From Arthrobacter sp. M2012083 (lineage in GTDB: Bacteria; Actinomycetota; Actinomycetes; Actinomycetales; Micrococcaceae): a stretch of 64,000 nt of DNA. A program made the translations under genes and the position numbers. Positions 44,225-52,858 of this stretch are shown in pieces. The stretch lies in assembly GCF_000281065.1 (NCBI RefSeq), contig NZ_AKKK01000009.1, positions 1 through 64,000 on the forward strand. The letters are read 5' to 3'. Each line of letters starts with the position of its first letter. The first letter of the stretch is position 1. The notes below the pieces were generated by a model, which was not told the origin of the DNA, searched no databases, and worked only from the letters and a program-made list of their open reading frames with translations.

Positions 44225-45259
44225 CTATTTCGCGGGGCCGTAGTATCCGGCGGAACGAGCCTCTTCAAGGTTTTCCTTGGTAACCAGGACCGTGGGCTGC
44301 AGCTGTTCTTTCTCAATGGACCCGGCCTCACCGTTCATGGCTTTGATGGCCGTGCGGACTGCAAGCTCACCCATTTGATACGGCTCCTGCGACATCGTGG
44401 CCAAAACCTGACCGGACTCGATGGCGTCGTAAACCTGCGGGAAGCCGTCCACACTGACGATCTTGAGGTTGGAGCGCCCGGCTTGGGCTGCCGCCTTGGC
44501 CGCACCGAGGGCCATTCCATCGTTCTGGGCGAAGATTGCCTGCAGTTCAGGATTGGCAGTCAGCACGTCTTGCGCCACGTTGTAGGCCTTGTTTTCGTCC
44601 CAGTCAGCGTTGGTGGTGGAGACCACTTTGATGTCTGGATTCTTCTCAAGAATGCTTGCGCATCCCTTGGAACGCTCAATTTCCGTGGAAGAACCGAGGA
44701 CACCCTTGATGATGGCGAGGTTGCCCTTGCCGCCCATCTGCTTGGCCAGGTAGTCACACAGTTCCGTGGATGCCTTGATGCTGTCGCTGCCAATGAAGGT
44801 GGTGACATCGCCTTGAGGACGCTGGTCGATGGCAATGACGGGGATGTTGGCGCCCTTTGCCTCAGCCACTCCCGCTGCGCCGGCTGTTGCATCCTGCATG
44901 GCGAAGATAACTGCGCCGACTTGCTGCGTCACGAGGTTCTGGACTTGGTTGACCTGCTGCGACGAATTGCCATTCGCGTTGAGGACCACAAGCTCGTAGC
45001 CTTCATCGGCAGCAGCCTTCTTCATGCCGTCAACGGCTGCAACGTAAAAGAGGGAATGAAATTCAGGCATGGAAACACCGATTGTCTTCTTGCCCGACCC
45101 GCCTGCGTTGGCGGCGTTGTCCGCACTGCAACCAGTCAGCGCCAAGGCGGCCGTGGCGAGCATGGCTAGCGCGACGCCCAACGGGCGACGGTAACGCGGC
45201 TTCCTCTGCTGTCCAACGTGGGCTGGCTCTGTTTGCGCTGAGCGGCTTGATTCGTTCAT
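44225..45259 (-). CDS. ABC sugar-binding lipoprotein (RbsB-like)
   Basis: A 344-residue periplasmic-binding-protein-family lipoprotein (lipobox LALTGCS near residue 40). The mature part is a Peripla_BP_4 sugar-binding protein: KTIGVSMPEFHSLFYVAAVDGMKKAA, ANGNSSQQVNQVQNLVTQQV, IPVIAIDQRP, FAQNDGMALGAAKAA and KIVSVDGFPQVYDAI. It should bind a sugar or polyol for the RbsA/RbsC-like importer in the same operon. The ATG at 45259 begins a proper signal sequence. Confidence 0.9.
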   Translation of the reverse strand: MNESSRSAQTEPAHVGQQRKPRYRRPLGVALAMLATAALALTGCSADNAANAGGSGKKTIGVSMPEFHSLFYVAAVDGMKKAAADEGYELVVLNANGNSSQQVNQVQNLVTQQVGAVIFAMQDATAGAAGVAEAKGANIPVIAIDQRPQGDVTTFIGSDSIKASTELCDYLAKQMGGKGNLAIIKGVLGSSTEIERSKGCASILEKNPDIKVVSTTNADWDENKAYNVAQDVLTANPELQAIFAQNDGMALGAAKAAAQAGRSNLKIVSVDGFPQVYDAIESGQVLATMSQEPYQMGELAVRTAIKAMNGEAGSIEKEQLQPTVLVTKENLEEARSAGYYGPAK

Positions 45260-45441
45260 CACGATGGGCCTTACCTCTCTGTAAGAAAATCTCGAACGGT
45301 GATGAGTGTTGGGGTGTGGCTCTTCGCAGTGTGGGTGCGTTGCGGGTTGTACCGCGGTGCCGGCGACCAGGCCGAGAACCTGCGAAGGTATTTCCAGTCT
45401 GTGAGGACCGTCACGATAAGTCCAAGTCAAAGATGCTTGGT

Positions 45442-45466
45442 TGCCGATAACCCTGGGTTATCGGCA
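45442..45466. promoter_or_regulatory. 25-bp perfect palindrome upstream of the sugar ABC operon
   Basis: TGCCGATAACCC (45442-45453) and GGGTTATCGGCA (45455-45466) are exact inverses around a single T. It lies in the 223-base gap between the SDR stop at 45483 and the binding-protein start at 45259. The one-base centre and the lack of a T run favour an operator over a terminator. Confidence 0.55.
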
Positions 45467-45482
45467 TTCGGCGTAACAGTGC

Positions 45483-46259
45483 TCACCAAGCGGTGAAGCC
45501 GCCATCCACGACGAGGTCCGCGCCCGTGCAAAAGCTGGCGGCAGGAGACAGGAGAAACAGCGCTGGCCCTGCCATCTCAAAAGGATCCGCAGGGCGGCCC
45601 AGCGGTGTGTTCCGGGTTACGGCTTCGTCCAAAATGCTCGCCACTTCGGCGCGATCGTTCATAGGCGTTCGCGTGAAACCCGGAGAGATGGAGTTGACGC
45701 GTATGCGGTACGGCGCCCATTCGGTGGCCAGCGATTTCGACAAGTGCGCAACAGCGGCCTTGGAACTGTTGTAGTGCGACTGCAACATCTCCCGGTGGGA
45801 AACGATCCCGGAGATGGAGGCCAGATTCACGATTGCACCCCCTCCGTTCTGCCTCATGGCCCGAGCTTGCGCCTGGCAGCTGAGGAAGACCCCGGTGACA
45901 TTCACACGAAAGACGCGCTCGAACTGATCCGCGGTCATATCCTCCGCTGGGACCGCACCGGCTATTCCAGCGGAATTCACTGCCGTGGTCAGGGGCCCCA
46001 ATGAGCCCTCGGTGCGTCGCACTGCAGCCTCCATCTGCTCAGCACTGGTTACGTCGGCAGCGATAAACTCAGCGTTTCTTCCCTCAGCTTCGATTGCCTC
46101 CAATGTTGCCGAAGGATCGCTGGAAGGCAGGTCAACCAAGGCCACATGACTGCCCATCTCCGCCAGGGCGATGGCGATGGCACTACCTATGCCGGACGCC
46201 CCACCCGTCACCATCGCGACGCCGTCGTCGAGCCTGAACGAGAGCTTGCCATGGCTCAT
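45483..46259 (-). CDS. SDR-family oxidoreductase
   Basis: A 258-residue classical SDR: VTGGASGIGSAIAIALAE, DLPSSDPSA, NSAGIAGAV, catalytic ASISGIV and Tyr/Lys in SHYNSSKAAVAHLSK, and C-terminal CTGADLVVDGGFTAW. It is the third gene of the amidohydrolase-NifU-SDR operon, starting one base after the NifU-domain stop. The acid after strand beta2 suggests NAD. Probably oxidises an intermediate handled by the amidohydrolase. Confidence 0.85.
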   Translation of the reverse strand: MSHGKLSFRLDDGVAMVTGGASGIGSAIAIALAEMGSHVALVDLPSSDPSATLEAIEAEGRNAEFIAADVTSAEQMEAAVRRTEGSLGPLTTAVNSAGIAGAVPAEDMTADQFERVFRVNVTGVFLSCQAQARAMRQNGGGAIVNLASISGIVSHREMLQSHYNSSKAAVAHLSKSLATEWAPYRIRVNSISPGFTRTPMNDRAEVASILDEAVTRNTPLGRPADPFEMAGPALFLLSPAASFCTGADLVVDGGFTAW

Positions 46260-46260
46260 A

Positions 46261-46665
46261 TCAATGTCCTCCCGCCTCGGCGACTGCCTCCGGCCGGCAG
46301 GCAGCGGGCTGCTGGCCGCCTAGGGAAATGGACTGCCTTGAGGCCGGCTGGGCCGGCCTGTAGTGCGCCGAGCCTCCAAGTGTGGCGGCGATGCGATCCA
46401 AGGCACGCCGTGATGCATGGACTTGCGAAGACTTGACGTCCTTGACGCCGCCCACCTGCATCAGGCGGGAGCGGACCAGACCGGCAAACGTCACCGAAAT
46501 AGCAGGGCATGAGTGGCAGGCATTGTGGAAAGCAACCGTGACCACACCGTCCTCAACACCCTCGATTGTCAGGTCGCCTGAGTGGCCCTTAAGCAAGGGA
46601 CGAATATAGGCGAGCGCCTCCTGAAGATCCTCGTCAAAGGGACCAATGTTCTCTGTCATGGTCAC
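46261..46665 (-). CDS. NifU C-terminal-domain protein (Fe-S scaffold type)
   Basis: A 134-residue protein. Residues about 10-75 form a NifU/NfuA-type domain (IRPLLKGHSGDLTIEGVEDG) with the CxxC pair in HNACHSCPAISVTFAGLV and a final VGGVKDV. A tail of about 50 residues rich in Ala, Pro and Gln follows. Such domains carry or transfer Fe-S clusters. It overlaps the amidohydrolase by four bases (ATGA), so it is made with that enzyme rather than with a general Fe-S assembly operon. What it serves here is unknown. Confidence 0.75.
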   Translation of the reverse strand: MTMTENIGPFDEDLQEALAYIRPLLKGHSGDLTIEGVEDGVVTVAFHNACHSCPAISVTFAGLVRSRLMQVGGVKDVKSSQVHASRRALDRIAATLGGSAHYRPAQPASRQSISLGGQQPAACRPEAVAEAGGH

Positions 46666-47669
46666 AGCAACCCCAGTTCCTTCTTCTTGAGTTCAAGATC
46701 AATCCCAAGTCCCCGGGCGAAATTCAGGCCAAAGACCTGCTCTTTGATCTCAGGGGTCAGCTCCGGGTATCCGTATTTGTCCTGGAGTTCTTCAGGCATC
46801 TCGAGGTTGGCCCAAGTGTCGATGTACGTTTGCATGTGAGGCCACAGAAACCCCTCTGATCCATAACAAAGCTTGTCCGCGCCGACGAAGAGCAACGTCT
46901 GGCCGAGGCGGTGCAGCATGGGGTAGGGCTGGAGGTAGTACTGGTTATGCCATAGCGGAAGCATCAGGTAGATGTTGGGAAAGCGCGACGCGATGCTAAC
47001 CAGTTCATCAACGTATGGATCGCCAAGGTGGTGGATACCAAAGTTCAATTCCGGGAAATCATAGGCCGCCATTTGTATGTCGTTAGGACGGAATGCTTCC
47101 ACTGGCTGCATACCCAAGGGGTATCCCTTGTGAAACTGAACCATCTTGATTCCCAGCTCAATGGCCTTCTCCCATAGTGGGTAGGCGATCTCCTTGTCAT
47201 CTGCTCGCCAGTGATGGTTCTCGTCGTGATACTGGTAGAACTTGAAGCTGACAGCCCCCCATTCCTTGACCTGCCGCTCCATCTCTTCCAGAGCGAACTC
47301 CAGCCCCTGCCACACTGGGTCAACGCCACCTGTGAAGTAAAACCGGGAAGGGTTGGAAGCGGCCAGCTGATAGTTCATTTCCGCTGGTCCCAAAGAGTTC
47401 TGCCATTGCCCGAAGAGCGGAACAGTGCACACCATGGCAATATCTGTGTCCGACTCCTCAAAAAGCGTCTTGTTCGCCCAGTCAACGTCCACTGGATCGT
47501 AGAAGTCGGGCTTGTCGGCAGGGCCCTTGGTTGCCATGAGCTTGTTGAACTGCCCCTGATTACTGCGGTGGGCCCGGACCTGGCGGCCGTCCCCGCCGGG
47601 CCGCACCTGCCGGTCGGTGAAATCCTGAGTGTGAACCACGCAGTCGAAGACGAACATACCGTTTTTCAT
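46662..47669 (-). CDS. amidohydrolase-2-family protein with altered metal site
   Basis: A 335-residue protein with the pattern of amidohydrolase family 2 (decarboxylases such as gamma-resorcylate and ACMS decarboxylase, and lactonases). The first strand reads VFDCVVHTQDF, with Val where the first His of HxH is normal. Later ligands are MVQFHKGYPLG and FGIHHLGDPYVDE, and the final YGSEGFLWPHM has Glu where GSD(Y/W)P normally has Asp. The ATG at 47669 is chosen since the conserved part begins there. First gene of an operon with the NifU and SDR genes, divergent from a LysR gene. Confidence 0.75.
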   Translation of the reverse strand: MKNGMFVFDCVVHTQDFTDRQVRPGGDGRQVRAHRSNQGQFNKLMATKGPADKPDFYDPVDVDWANKTLFEESDTDIAMVCTVPLFGQWQNSLGPAEMNYQLAASNPSRFYFTGGVDPVWQGLEFALEEMERQVKEWGAVSFKFYQYHDENHHWRADDKEIAYPLWEKAIELGIKMVQFHKGYPLGMQPVEAFRPNDIQMAAYDFPELNFGIHHLGDPYVDELVSIASRFPNIYLMLPLWHNQYYLQPYPMLHRLGQTLLFVGADKLCYGSEGFLWPHMQTYIDTWANLEMPEELQDKYGYPELTPEIKEQVFGLNFARGLGIDLELKKKELGLL

Positions 47670-47828
47670 CGTTTTCCCTCCAAGGATTAATGCAGAGCTG
47701 CAGCGAAGGCGATACTCGGCATTCGGGCGGTTGAAATGCGGACGCCAAGCCGCTGGTGATCTGATGCCTCCAGCTTGTGGCGCGGCGCACAGGAAAGTCC
47801 AAGAGCTATTTCCAGCCGATCGCATAAC

Positions 47829-47844
47829 TTATGCTTATAAGGTG
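47829..47844. promoter_or_regulatory. inverted repeat overlapping the lysR start
   Basis: CTTATGCTTATAAG has CTTAT mirrored by ATAAG, and lies directly before the GTG of the LysR gene. LysR regulators often bind T-N11-A sites in their own promoter, so this is a candidate autoregulatory site. Confidence 0.4.
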
Positions 47845-48807
47845 ACTTTGAGACAGATGGAGTACCTACTGGTAGTAGCCGAAGAGGGATCCTTTACGCG
47901 CGCCGCTGAGCTCCTTCGCGTTTCACAGCCGGGGCTCAGTCAACAGATCCGGGCTCTTGAGCGCGCGGCTGGTGGAGAACTTATCGAGCGGACCACTGGA
48001 ACTGTGCGGCTGACGCCCGCTGGCAAGGCCTATGCCGAGCATGCACGAATTGCATTGAAGGCGGCCGAGGACGCTAGGAAGGCCGCCCGCGAGGTCCTAA
48101 GTGGAGAAGCGGGAGAACTGGTCATCGCCACGGTACTTTCGATCGCCGCCGGAATCCTTCCCCCGTCCCTGCTCCGTTGGCACACGGACAATCCCAAAAT
48201 CCCGGTCACACTGTTGGAATACGCCCACAGGAGAACGCTGGAAGAGTCCGTGGCATCCGGTGCCGGCGATCTCGCCGTAGGGCCCACTCCCAAGCAGTGG
48301 GGTGGACCCGTCATCGATCTCGGACATGAAATATTCGTGCTGTACCTGGCTCCGGATGATCCCATCCTGAAGAAAGTCCAGCCCTACGAAGGCGAGGTGC
48401 CCAAGGGTGCGCCGCAGTCGCGGGGAGTCCTTCCGGTGAGCGCGCTCCATGCGCATTCCTGGATCACTTTCGAGGGCAACCATGGACTGGGCGAGTTCAT
48501 CCGTGAATACATGCAAGCCGCCAATGTGACGCCGGAGTTCGTGTTCCACACAGGTCAAATAGACAGCGCTGTGAAACTGGCCGGCGCGGGGGCCGGGGTT
48601 GCCCTGCTCCCGGCAAATGCCCTGCCAATGGACGGTCCTGGTGTCGCTGTGGAGCCTTTTCCAGCTCTTACCCGCGATCTTGCTGTGTACAGCCGCACCA
48701 AGCTCTCACCCACGGCCAAAAGATATGTGGAACTTCTGCAGAAACTTCCCGCCGTTCTTGAGCCTCCCGAAAGCCATCGCCGCAGGCAAAACCCTCTCCA
48801 GCCATAA
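47842..48807 (+). CDS. LysR-family transcriptional regulator
   Basis: A 321-residue LysR regulator: LRQMEYLLVVAEEGSFTRAAELL with recognition helix RVSQPGLSQQIRALERAAG, then an effector domain starting near LVIATVLSIAAG. It resembles the CbbR/CatR-type aromatic and organic-acid regulators. It diverges from the amidohydrolase operon across 172 bases and most likely controls it. The start is GTG. Confidence 0.87.
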   Translation: MTLRQMEYLLVVAEEGSFTRAAELLRVSQPGLSQQIRALERAAGGELIERTTGTVRLTPAGKAYAEHARIALKAAEDARKAAREVLSGEAGELVIATVLSIAAGILPPSLLRWHTDNPKIPVTLLEYAHRRTLEESVASGAGDLAVGPTPKQWGGPVIDLGHEIFVLYLAPDDPILKKVQPYEGEVPKGAPQSRGVLPVSALHAHSWITFEGNHGLGEFIREYMQAANVTPEFVFHTGQIDSAVKLAGAGAGVALLPANALPMDGPGVAVEPFPALTRDLAVYSRTKLSPTAKRYVELLQKLPAVLEPPESHRRRQNPLQP

Positions 48808-48932
48808 CAAATGCTCATGGGTGCCTAAACGGAGTTCTATTAGAGGCCCGGCATTTACCATGAAACGATGTTGGCGGGCGCACAGTGCGGGATCCGCAGC
48901 GTCTGGTAGACGTTCAGCCGAAAGGAACAAGA

Positions 48933-49820
48933 GTGTCTGTACTCGTCACCGGCTCAACCGGATACGTCGGACTGGCCATTGCGTTGCGGCTCAAAGCGGC
49001 GGGCCACGAAACATTCGGGCTAACCGATACCGTGACAGGGACGAAAGTCTTGGAATCCAGGGACATAACTCCGATCCTGGCCACGCTTGAAGACGGAGAA
49101 ACTATCCGGAACGTCACCCAGCTGGTTGATGCAGTGGTGGACGTCTCCGGTCACTTGCCAGCTGCCAAGCTATTCCTTGCCACGTTGGAGGGGACCGGCA
49201 AGCGATACATCCGAAACAGCACCGCCAGGGTGTACGTGGACGCTTCGCTCGGTTCGCTGAGCAGGATTGTCCACAAAGAGGGAAAGGCCGTGTCTCCCAT
49301 TCGCGGACTGGCTGAAATTCTCGAAACGGATGCTCAGGTCCAACAGGCTTCCGAAAGAGGCATTCACACCACCGTCTTACGTCCTTCCATTCCCTACGGA
49401 GAGGCCAGCGGGCCGGTGATCGGTGGGCTGATGAAGCGCGCCATCACCGCAGGGCGAAGCCTCTACGTTGGTCTTGGCGCCAACAGGCAATCACACGTGT
49501 ACCTTGCGGACCTCGCGGAGTCATTTGCCTTGGCGATAGAGAAGGCGCCCTCCGGGAGTTTGTACAACATTGCTGCCGGCGAATCTTCCCTCGCTGACAT
49601 TGCCCAGGACATCGCCACAATTCTGGGGTACCCGGACGCACAGTCATGCACCATGGACGCTGCCTACGAGGCATACGGCGTGAAATTCGTCGATGGCGTC
49701 CTGGCCGGCAACTGCCGTGTTGATGCAACCAAGGCCAGAATCGAGCTTGGATGGCAGCCCAAAGGTCCCGGCCTGCAGGACGAACTCCGCGAGGGATCAT
49801 ACGCCCTGATGTGGTCCTAA
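48933..49820 (+). CDS. NAD-dependent epimerase/dehydratase-type protein (paralogue 1)
   Basis: A 295-residue atypical SDR. The N-terminal loop VLVTGSTGYVGLAIALRL binds NAD(P), and the later LRPSIPYGE and HVYLADLAESFALAIEKA are extended-SDR-like. The YxxxK catalytic pair is not seen; the equivalent region reads VSPIRGLAEILE. It aligns along its length with the protein at 51767 (for example GIHTTVLRPS, ITAGRSLYVG, NCRVDATKARIELGW). The GTG start has an AAAGGAAC site. Start of the plus-strand catabolic run. Confidence 0.75.
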   Translation: MSVLVTGSTGYVGLAIALRLKAAGHETFGLTDTVTGTKVLESRDITPILATLEDGETIRNVTQLVDAVVDVSGHLPAAKLFLATLEGTGKRYIRNSTARVYVDASLGSLSRIVHKEGKAVSPIRGLAEILETDAQVQQASERGIHTTVLRPSIPYGEASGPVIGGLMKRAITAGRSLYVGLGANRQSHVYLADLAESFALAIEKAPSGSLYNIAAGESSLADIAQDIATILGYPDAQSCTMDAAYEAYGVKFVDGVLAGNCRVDATKARIELGWQPKGPGLQDELREGSYALMWS

Positions 49821-50092
49821 CCTCCAGGCCAGCCGCCCAATAGCGGCGAGCCAAAGCCATAAGCAGCGCTTTGGTCCGGCATTGCATTCTGGTCTTGGAC
49901 GCCCCGCCCGCCTTCGTGGAACCATTGAAACAAGCCCAATCGAGGGCTCCAGGATTCTCCAACTCCCACTAACGCAAGAATTCACAGCCAATTCCTGACC
50001 CTCGAACCCGAGACCCGCCGCCCCTTGGCAGCTAGGCTCGGTGTCCTCTGCGAACATCTGATTTGCATGAACAGAGGAAGGCAAATGGACCC
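49821..50092. other. intergenic, no gene recognised
   Basis: About 270 bases between the first epimerase-like gene and the SDR. Nothing clearly structured was seen; it probably holds a promoter. Confidence 0.4.
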
Positions 50093-50887
50093 ATGAACAG
50101 AACATTCAGTGGCAAAACTGTCCTCATTACAGGTGCGAGCCAAGGAATCGGGCTCGCGGCCGCAGAACATTTCCTCAAGGAAGGAGCGAACGTTGTTGGA
50201 GTCAGCCGCGAATCTGCGGAAATGGCAAGCACAACCAGCACGAATGCCAACAATTTTCTCCACATCTCCGCGGACCTATCCCTTCCCGGGACGCCTGGGA
50301 CCGCGGTGCGGCAGGCCTTGCAACGCTTTGGCGGGATCGACGTCCTGGTCAACAACGCCGGGGCTGTAGCCGTCCGGAAGGGCTTCCTGGATGTCACCGA
50401 CGAAATGTGGGAATCCACTATGGAGCTCAACTTCATGGGCTACGTGAGGATGAGCCGGGAGGTTCTTCCCCACATGCTTGAAGCCGGTTCCGGATCCATC
50501 ATCCACGTGGGATCGGAAGCAGGACGAACCCCGTTGGTGGACGCTCCGGACTACAGCGTTTCTAAGGCAGCAATTTTGTCCTTGTCCAAGCTCCTGTCGC
50601 GGGAATTCGGGCCAAAAGGAATCCGGTCCAACGTTGTAGCTCCGGCGCATATCTACACACCAATGTGGGATCGGCCCGGAGGTTTCCTTGACTCCCAAGC
50701 CCGCAAATTCGATGTGCCACGGGAAGAAGCAATCCAGGCCTTCGTGGAAGATTCAGGACTCCCGGTAGGGAGACTGGGGACAGCCGACGACGTCGCTCCA
50801 GTGATCCTCTTCCTCGCCTCACCGGCCGCAGGCTTTATCACGGGGGCCGAATACACCGTCAACGGAGGCGTCACTACGTTTGTGTGA
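50093..50887 (+). CDS. SDR-family oxidoreductase
   Basis: A 264-residue classical SDR: ITGASQGIGLAAAEHFL, VSRES (NADP-like), NNAGAVAV, Tyr-Lys in APDYSVSKAAILSLSK and C-terminal ITGAEYTVNGGV. I start at the ATG at 50093; an ATG ten codons earlier (50063) is in frame but has a weaker context. It heads a close group with cupin, Dabb and a second epimerase-like gene. Confidence 0.85.
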   Translation: MNRTFSGKTVLITGASQGIGLAAAEHFLKEGANVVGVSRESAEMASTTSTNANNFLHISADLSLPGTPGTAVRQALQRFGGIDVLVNNAGAVAVRKGFLDVTDEMWESTMELNFMGYVRMSREVLPHMLEAGSGSIIHVGSEAGRTPLVDAPDYSVSKAAILSLSKLLSREFGPKGIRSNVVAPAHIYTPMWDRPGGFLDSQARKFDVPREEAIQAFVEDSGLPVGRLGTADDVAPVILFLASPAAGFITGAEYTVNGGVTTFV

Positions 50888-50919
50888 TCCTCCCTCGCCC
50901 CATCTCGAGAGGACACTTC

Positions 50920-51369
50920 GTGACAACCCAGGAAAACCAAGCCACCATTCCGCAGGGAAGCCAGCGGGCAGGGATCGTCGTAGCCCGGAACTTCAATGAC
51001 TGGTCCGCCGAAATCCTCGATGACTTTCATGACAACGCCTACAACTTCACGGTGGGACACCGCATAGTCTCCGAAACGAAGGACGTGAGGGTGTGGGAGA
51101 TCAGACTGGACCCCGGTCACCGGCTCCCCGCCCACCGCCACGTCCTGGACTACTTTTGGACCGCTGTCAGCGCCGGACACAGCAGGCAGCACGAAGACGA
51201 TGGAACCACCAGGGAAGTGGACTACGCGGTGGGTGATACCCGTCATTTTCACTTCGGACCCGGCGAATACCTACTTCACGATCTGGAAAACATCGGCCAG
51301 TCCCAGCTGGTCTTCGTCACCGTTGAACACAAATCCAATACCGAACAACTGAAACAACAACAGAGATAG
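50920..51369 (+). CDS. cupin-domain protein
   Basis: A 149-residue small beta-barrel protein. The metal-binding motif is GHRLPAHRHVLDYFW, with a second motif at FHFGPGEYLLHDLENIG. Cupins of this size act as dioxygenases, isomerases or binding proteins; the reaction is not known here. The GTG at 50920 follows GAGAGGAC by six bases. An earlier GTG at 50884 is less likely. It follows the SDR by 32 bases. Confidence 0.78.
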   Translation: MTTQENQATIPQGSQRAGIVVARNFNDWSAEILDDFHDNAYNFTVGHRIVSETKDVRVWEIRLDPGHRLPAHRHVLDYFWTAVSAGHSRQHEDDGTTREVDYAVGDTRHFHFGPGEYLLHDLENIGQSQLVFVTVEHKSNTEQLKQQQR

Positions 51370-51384
51370 GGCGCAGGAAACACG

Positions 51385-51723
51385 ATGTTCTACCAACTCG
51401 TCAGCTTCACCTTTCCCGAGGACATCACGAGTGAGGCACGGACCTCCTTTGAGGACGCTCTGCGGAACCTTCCAGAAAAGATCCCGGAACTGGAAGACGT
51501 ACGGGTTATCCGCGCATTCGACGATGTCAACGTCACCGGTTATGTGTCTGTCTTCGCTTCGGAAGAGGACTACCAACGGTACCTCGAACACCCGGATCAC
51601 GCCCCGATCGGAGTCCTGGCCGAAAGCGTCTGCTCACGCATTCGACGCCTCCTTCTGGACGACAACCGTCCCAGCATCCTGGCCGCGGGCCAGCAGAATG
51701 AGCAGCTAAGCCAACTGGCCTGA
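51385..51723 (+). CDS. Dabb (stress-responsive A/B barrel) domain protein
   Basis: A 112-residue ferredoxin-like alpha+beta barrel protein of the Dabb family (FYQLVSFTFPED at the start; YVSVFASEEDYQRYLEHPDHA with the conserved His-Pro-x-His region). Dabb proteins include small cyclases and enzymes in aromatic and polyketide chemistry. It follows the cupin by 15 bases, so both are co-translated. No activity is claimed. Confidence 0.75.
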   Translation: MFYQLVSFTFPEDITSEARTSFEDALRNLPEKIPELEDVRVIRAFDDVNVTGYVSVFASEEDYQRYLEHPDHAPIGVLAESVCSRIRRLLLDDNRPSILAAGQQNEQLSQLA

Positions 51724-51766
51724 AAAGTCCCACCAGAGAAAATTACGCCAACACTAAGGAACCCCA

Positions 51767-52732
51767 ATGCATATCTTCGTCACTGGAGCCACTGGATACA
51801 TCGGACAGGCCGTTTCCCAACGACTGCTCCAATCCGGCCACACGGTCAGCGGCCTCGTCCGGAGCGAAAGCGGCGCAAAGGCGCTGCGTGCCCGCGGGAT
51901 CGCTCCTGTACTCGGAGGGCTCGACGATACTGCGGTCCTCCGGGAAGCAGCTTTGGCTGCCGACGCAGTTGTCGATACGGCAACGGCCGATCATGCTGAA
52001 TCCACCCAGGTGTTCCTCGCGGCATTGGAGGGAACCAACAAGAAATTCATCCGCACCAGCGGAACGGGTATCTACACGGACCTGGCACAGGGCGAGCTAA
52101 ACCCGACAATCTACACCGAAGAGGTCCAGCATTCCCCTGCTGAGATTGTTGCCACCCGGTATGCCACGGACCTTGCCGTGATCGACGCCGCCAGCAGGGG
52201 CATTCACACAGTAGTCCTGCGTCCCTCCATGATCTTTGGCGATGGCGCCAGCGAACAGTTGCCATTGCTCATCCGCCAGGCCATCACATCCGGACGCAGC
52301 CTCTACGTAGGACGGGGTGACAACCGTTGGTCCAACGTGTACATCGCTGACCTTGCTGAAGCCTACTTCCTGGCCTTGGACAAGGCTCCGGCCGGCAGCG
52401 CCTACAACCTGGCGGCCGGTGAAGCTCGCATGGGAGACATAGCCGAAACCATCGCCCGGCTGGTTGGGCTCCCGGCAGCCGAATCGTGCACGCCCGACGT
52501 CGCATACCAGGCATTGGGCCAGCGCTGGGTGGACGTGGCAATTTCCAGCAACAGCCGCGTTGACTCGGCGAAGGCTCGCACGGAGCTGGGTTGGAATCCT
52601 GTAGGACCTGACCTCCTGGACGATCTCGGATCCGGCTCATACAAGCGGATCTGGGCTTACAAGGGAGACCCGCACGACCACGTCCAGGCCGTGGCGATCG
52701 ACGACGCGCTGGAAGGTGTCGACTCGCACTAA
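51767..52732 (+). CDS. NAD-dependent epimerase/dehydratase-type protein (paralogue 2)
   Basis: A 321-residue atypical SDR, paralogous to the protein at 48933. Cofactor loop IFVTGATGYIGQAVSQRL; acid-free GLVRSESG suggests NADP; later VLRPSMIFGDGA, ITSGRSLYVGRGDNRWSNVYIADLAEA and NSRVDSAKARTELGW match paralogue 1. The usual YxxxK is replaced by TEEVQHSPAEIVATRYATD. It follows the Dabb gene by 43 bases and ends before a strong hairpin. Confidence 0.78.
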   Translation: MHIFVTGATGYIGQAVSQRLLQSGHTVSGLVRSESGAKALRARGIAPVLGGLDDTAVLREAALAADAVVDTATADHAESTQVFLAALEGTNKKFIRTSGTGIYTDLAQGELNPTIYTEEVQHSPAEIVATRYATDLAVIDAASRGIHTVVLRPSMIFGDGASEQLPLLIRQAITSGRSLYVGRGDNRWSNVYIADLAEAYFLALDKAPAGSAYNLAAGEARMGDIAETIARLVGLPAAESCTPDVAYQALGQRWVDVAISSNSRVDSAKARTELGWNPVGPDLLDDLGSGSYKRIWAYKGDPHDHVQAVAIDDALEGVDSH

Positions 52733-52786
52733 GGGCGGGAACCGCCGTCGAACGCTACGGCAACAACGCGCGCACGACGCGTGCAT

Positions 52787-52825
52787 AATGGTTTGGGCCG
52801 GGCCTATGGCCCGGCCCAAACCATT
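52787..52825. terminator. 17-bp perfect hairpin after epimerase paralogue 2
   Basis: AATGGTTTGGGCCGGGC (52787-52803), loop CTATG, GCCCGGCCCAAACCATT (52809-52825). It lies 54 bases past the stop and overlaps an alternative GTG of the next gene, which argues against that start. Confidence 0.75.
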
Positions 52826-52858
52826 TCAGATGAGAACAGCAGTGTGGAATGGAATGTC

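Noticed and set aside
44164-44331. Upstream extension of the sugar ABC ATPase
   Set aside because: It lies in the 3' end of the binding-protein gene and the intra-operon hairpin; the ATG at 44163 has its own AAGGA site.
48920-48934. CGTCTGGTAGACG-type inverted repeat upstream of the first epimerase gene as a fourth regulon site
   Set aside because: Its half-sites point the other way (GTCT-N3-AGAC against GACA-N3-TGTC) and it is not placed on a -35 box.
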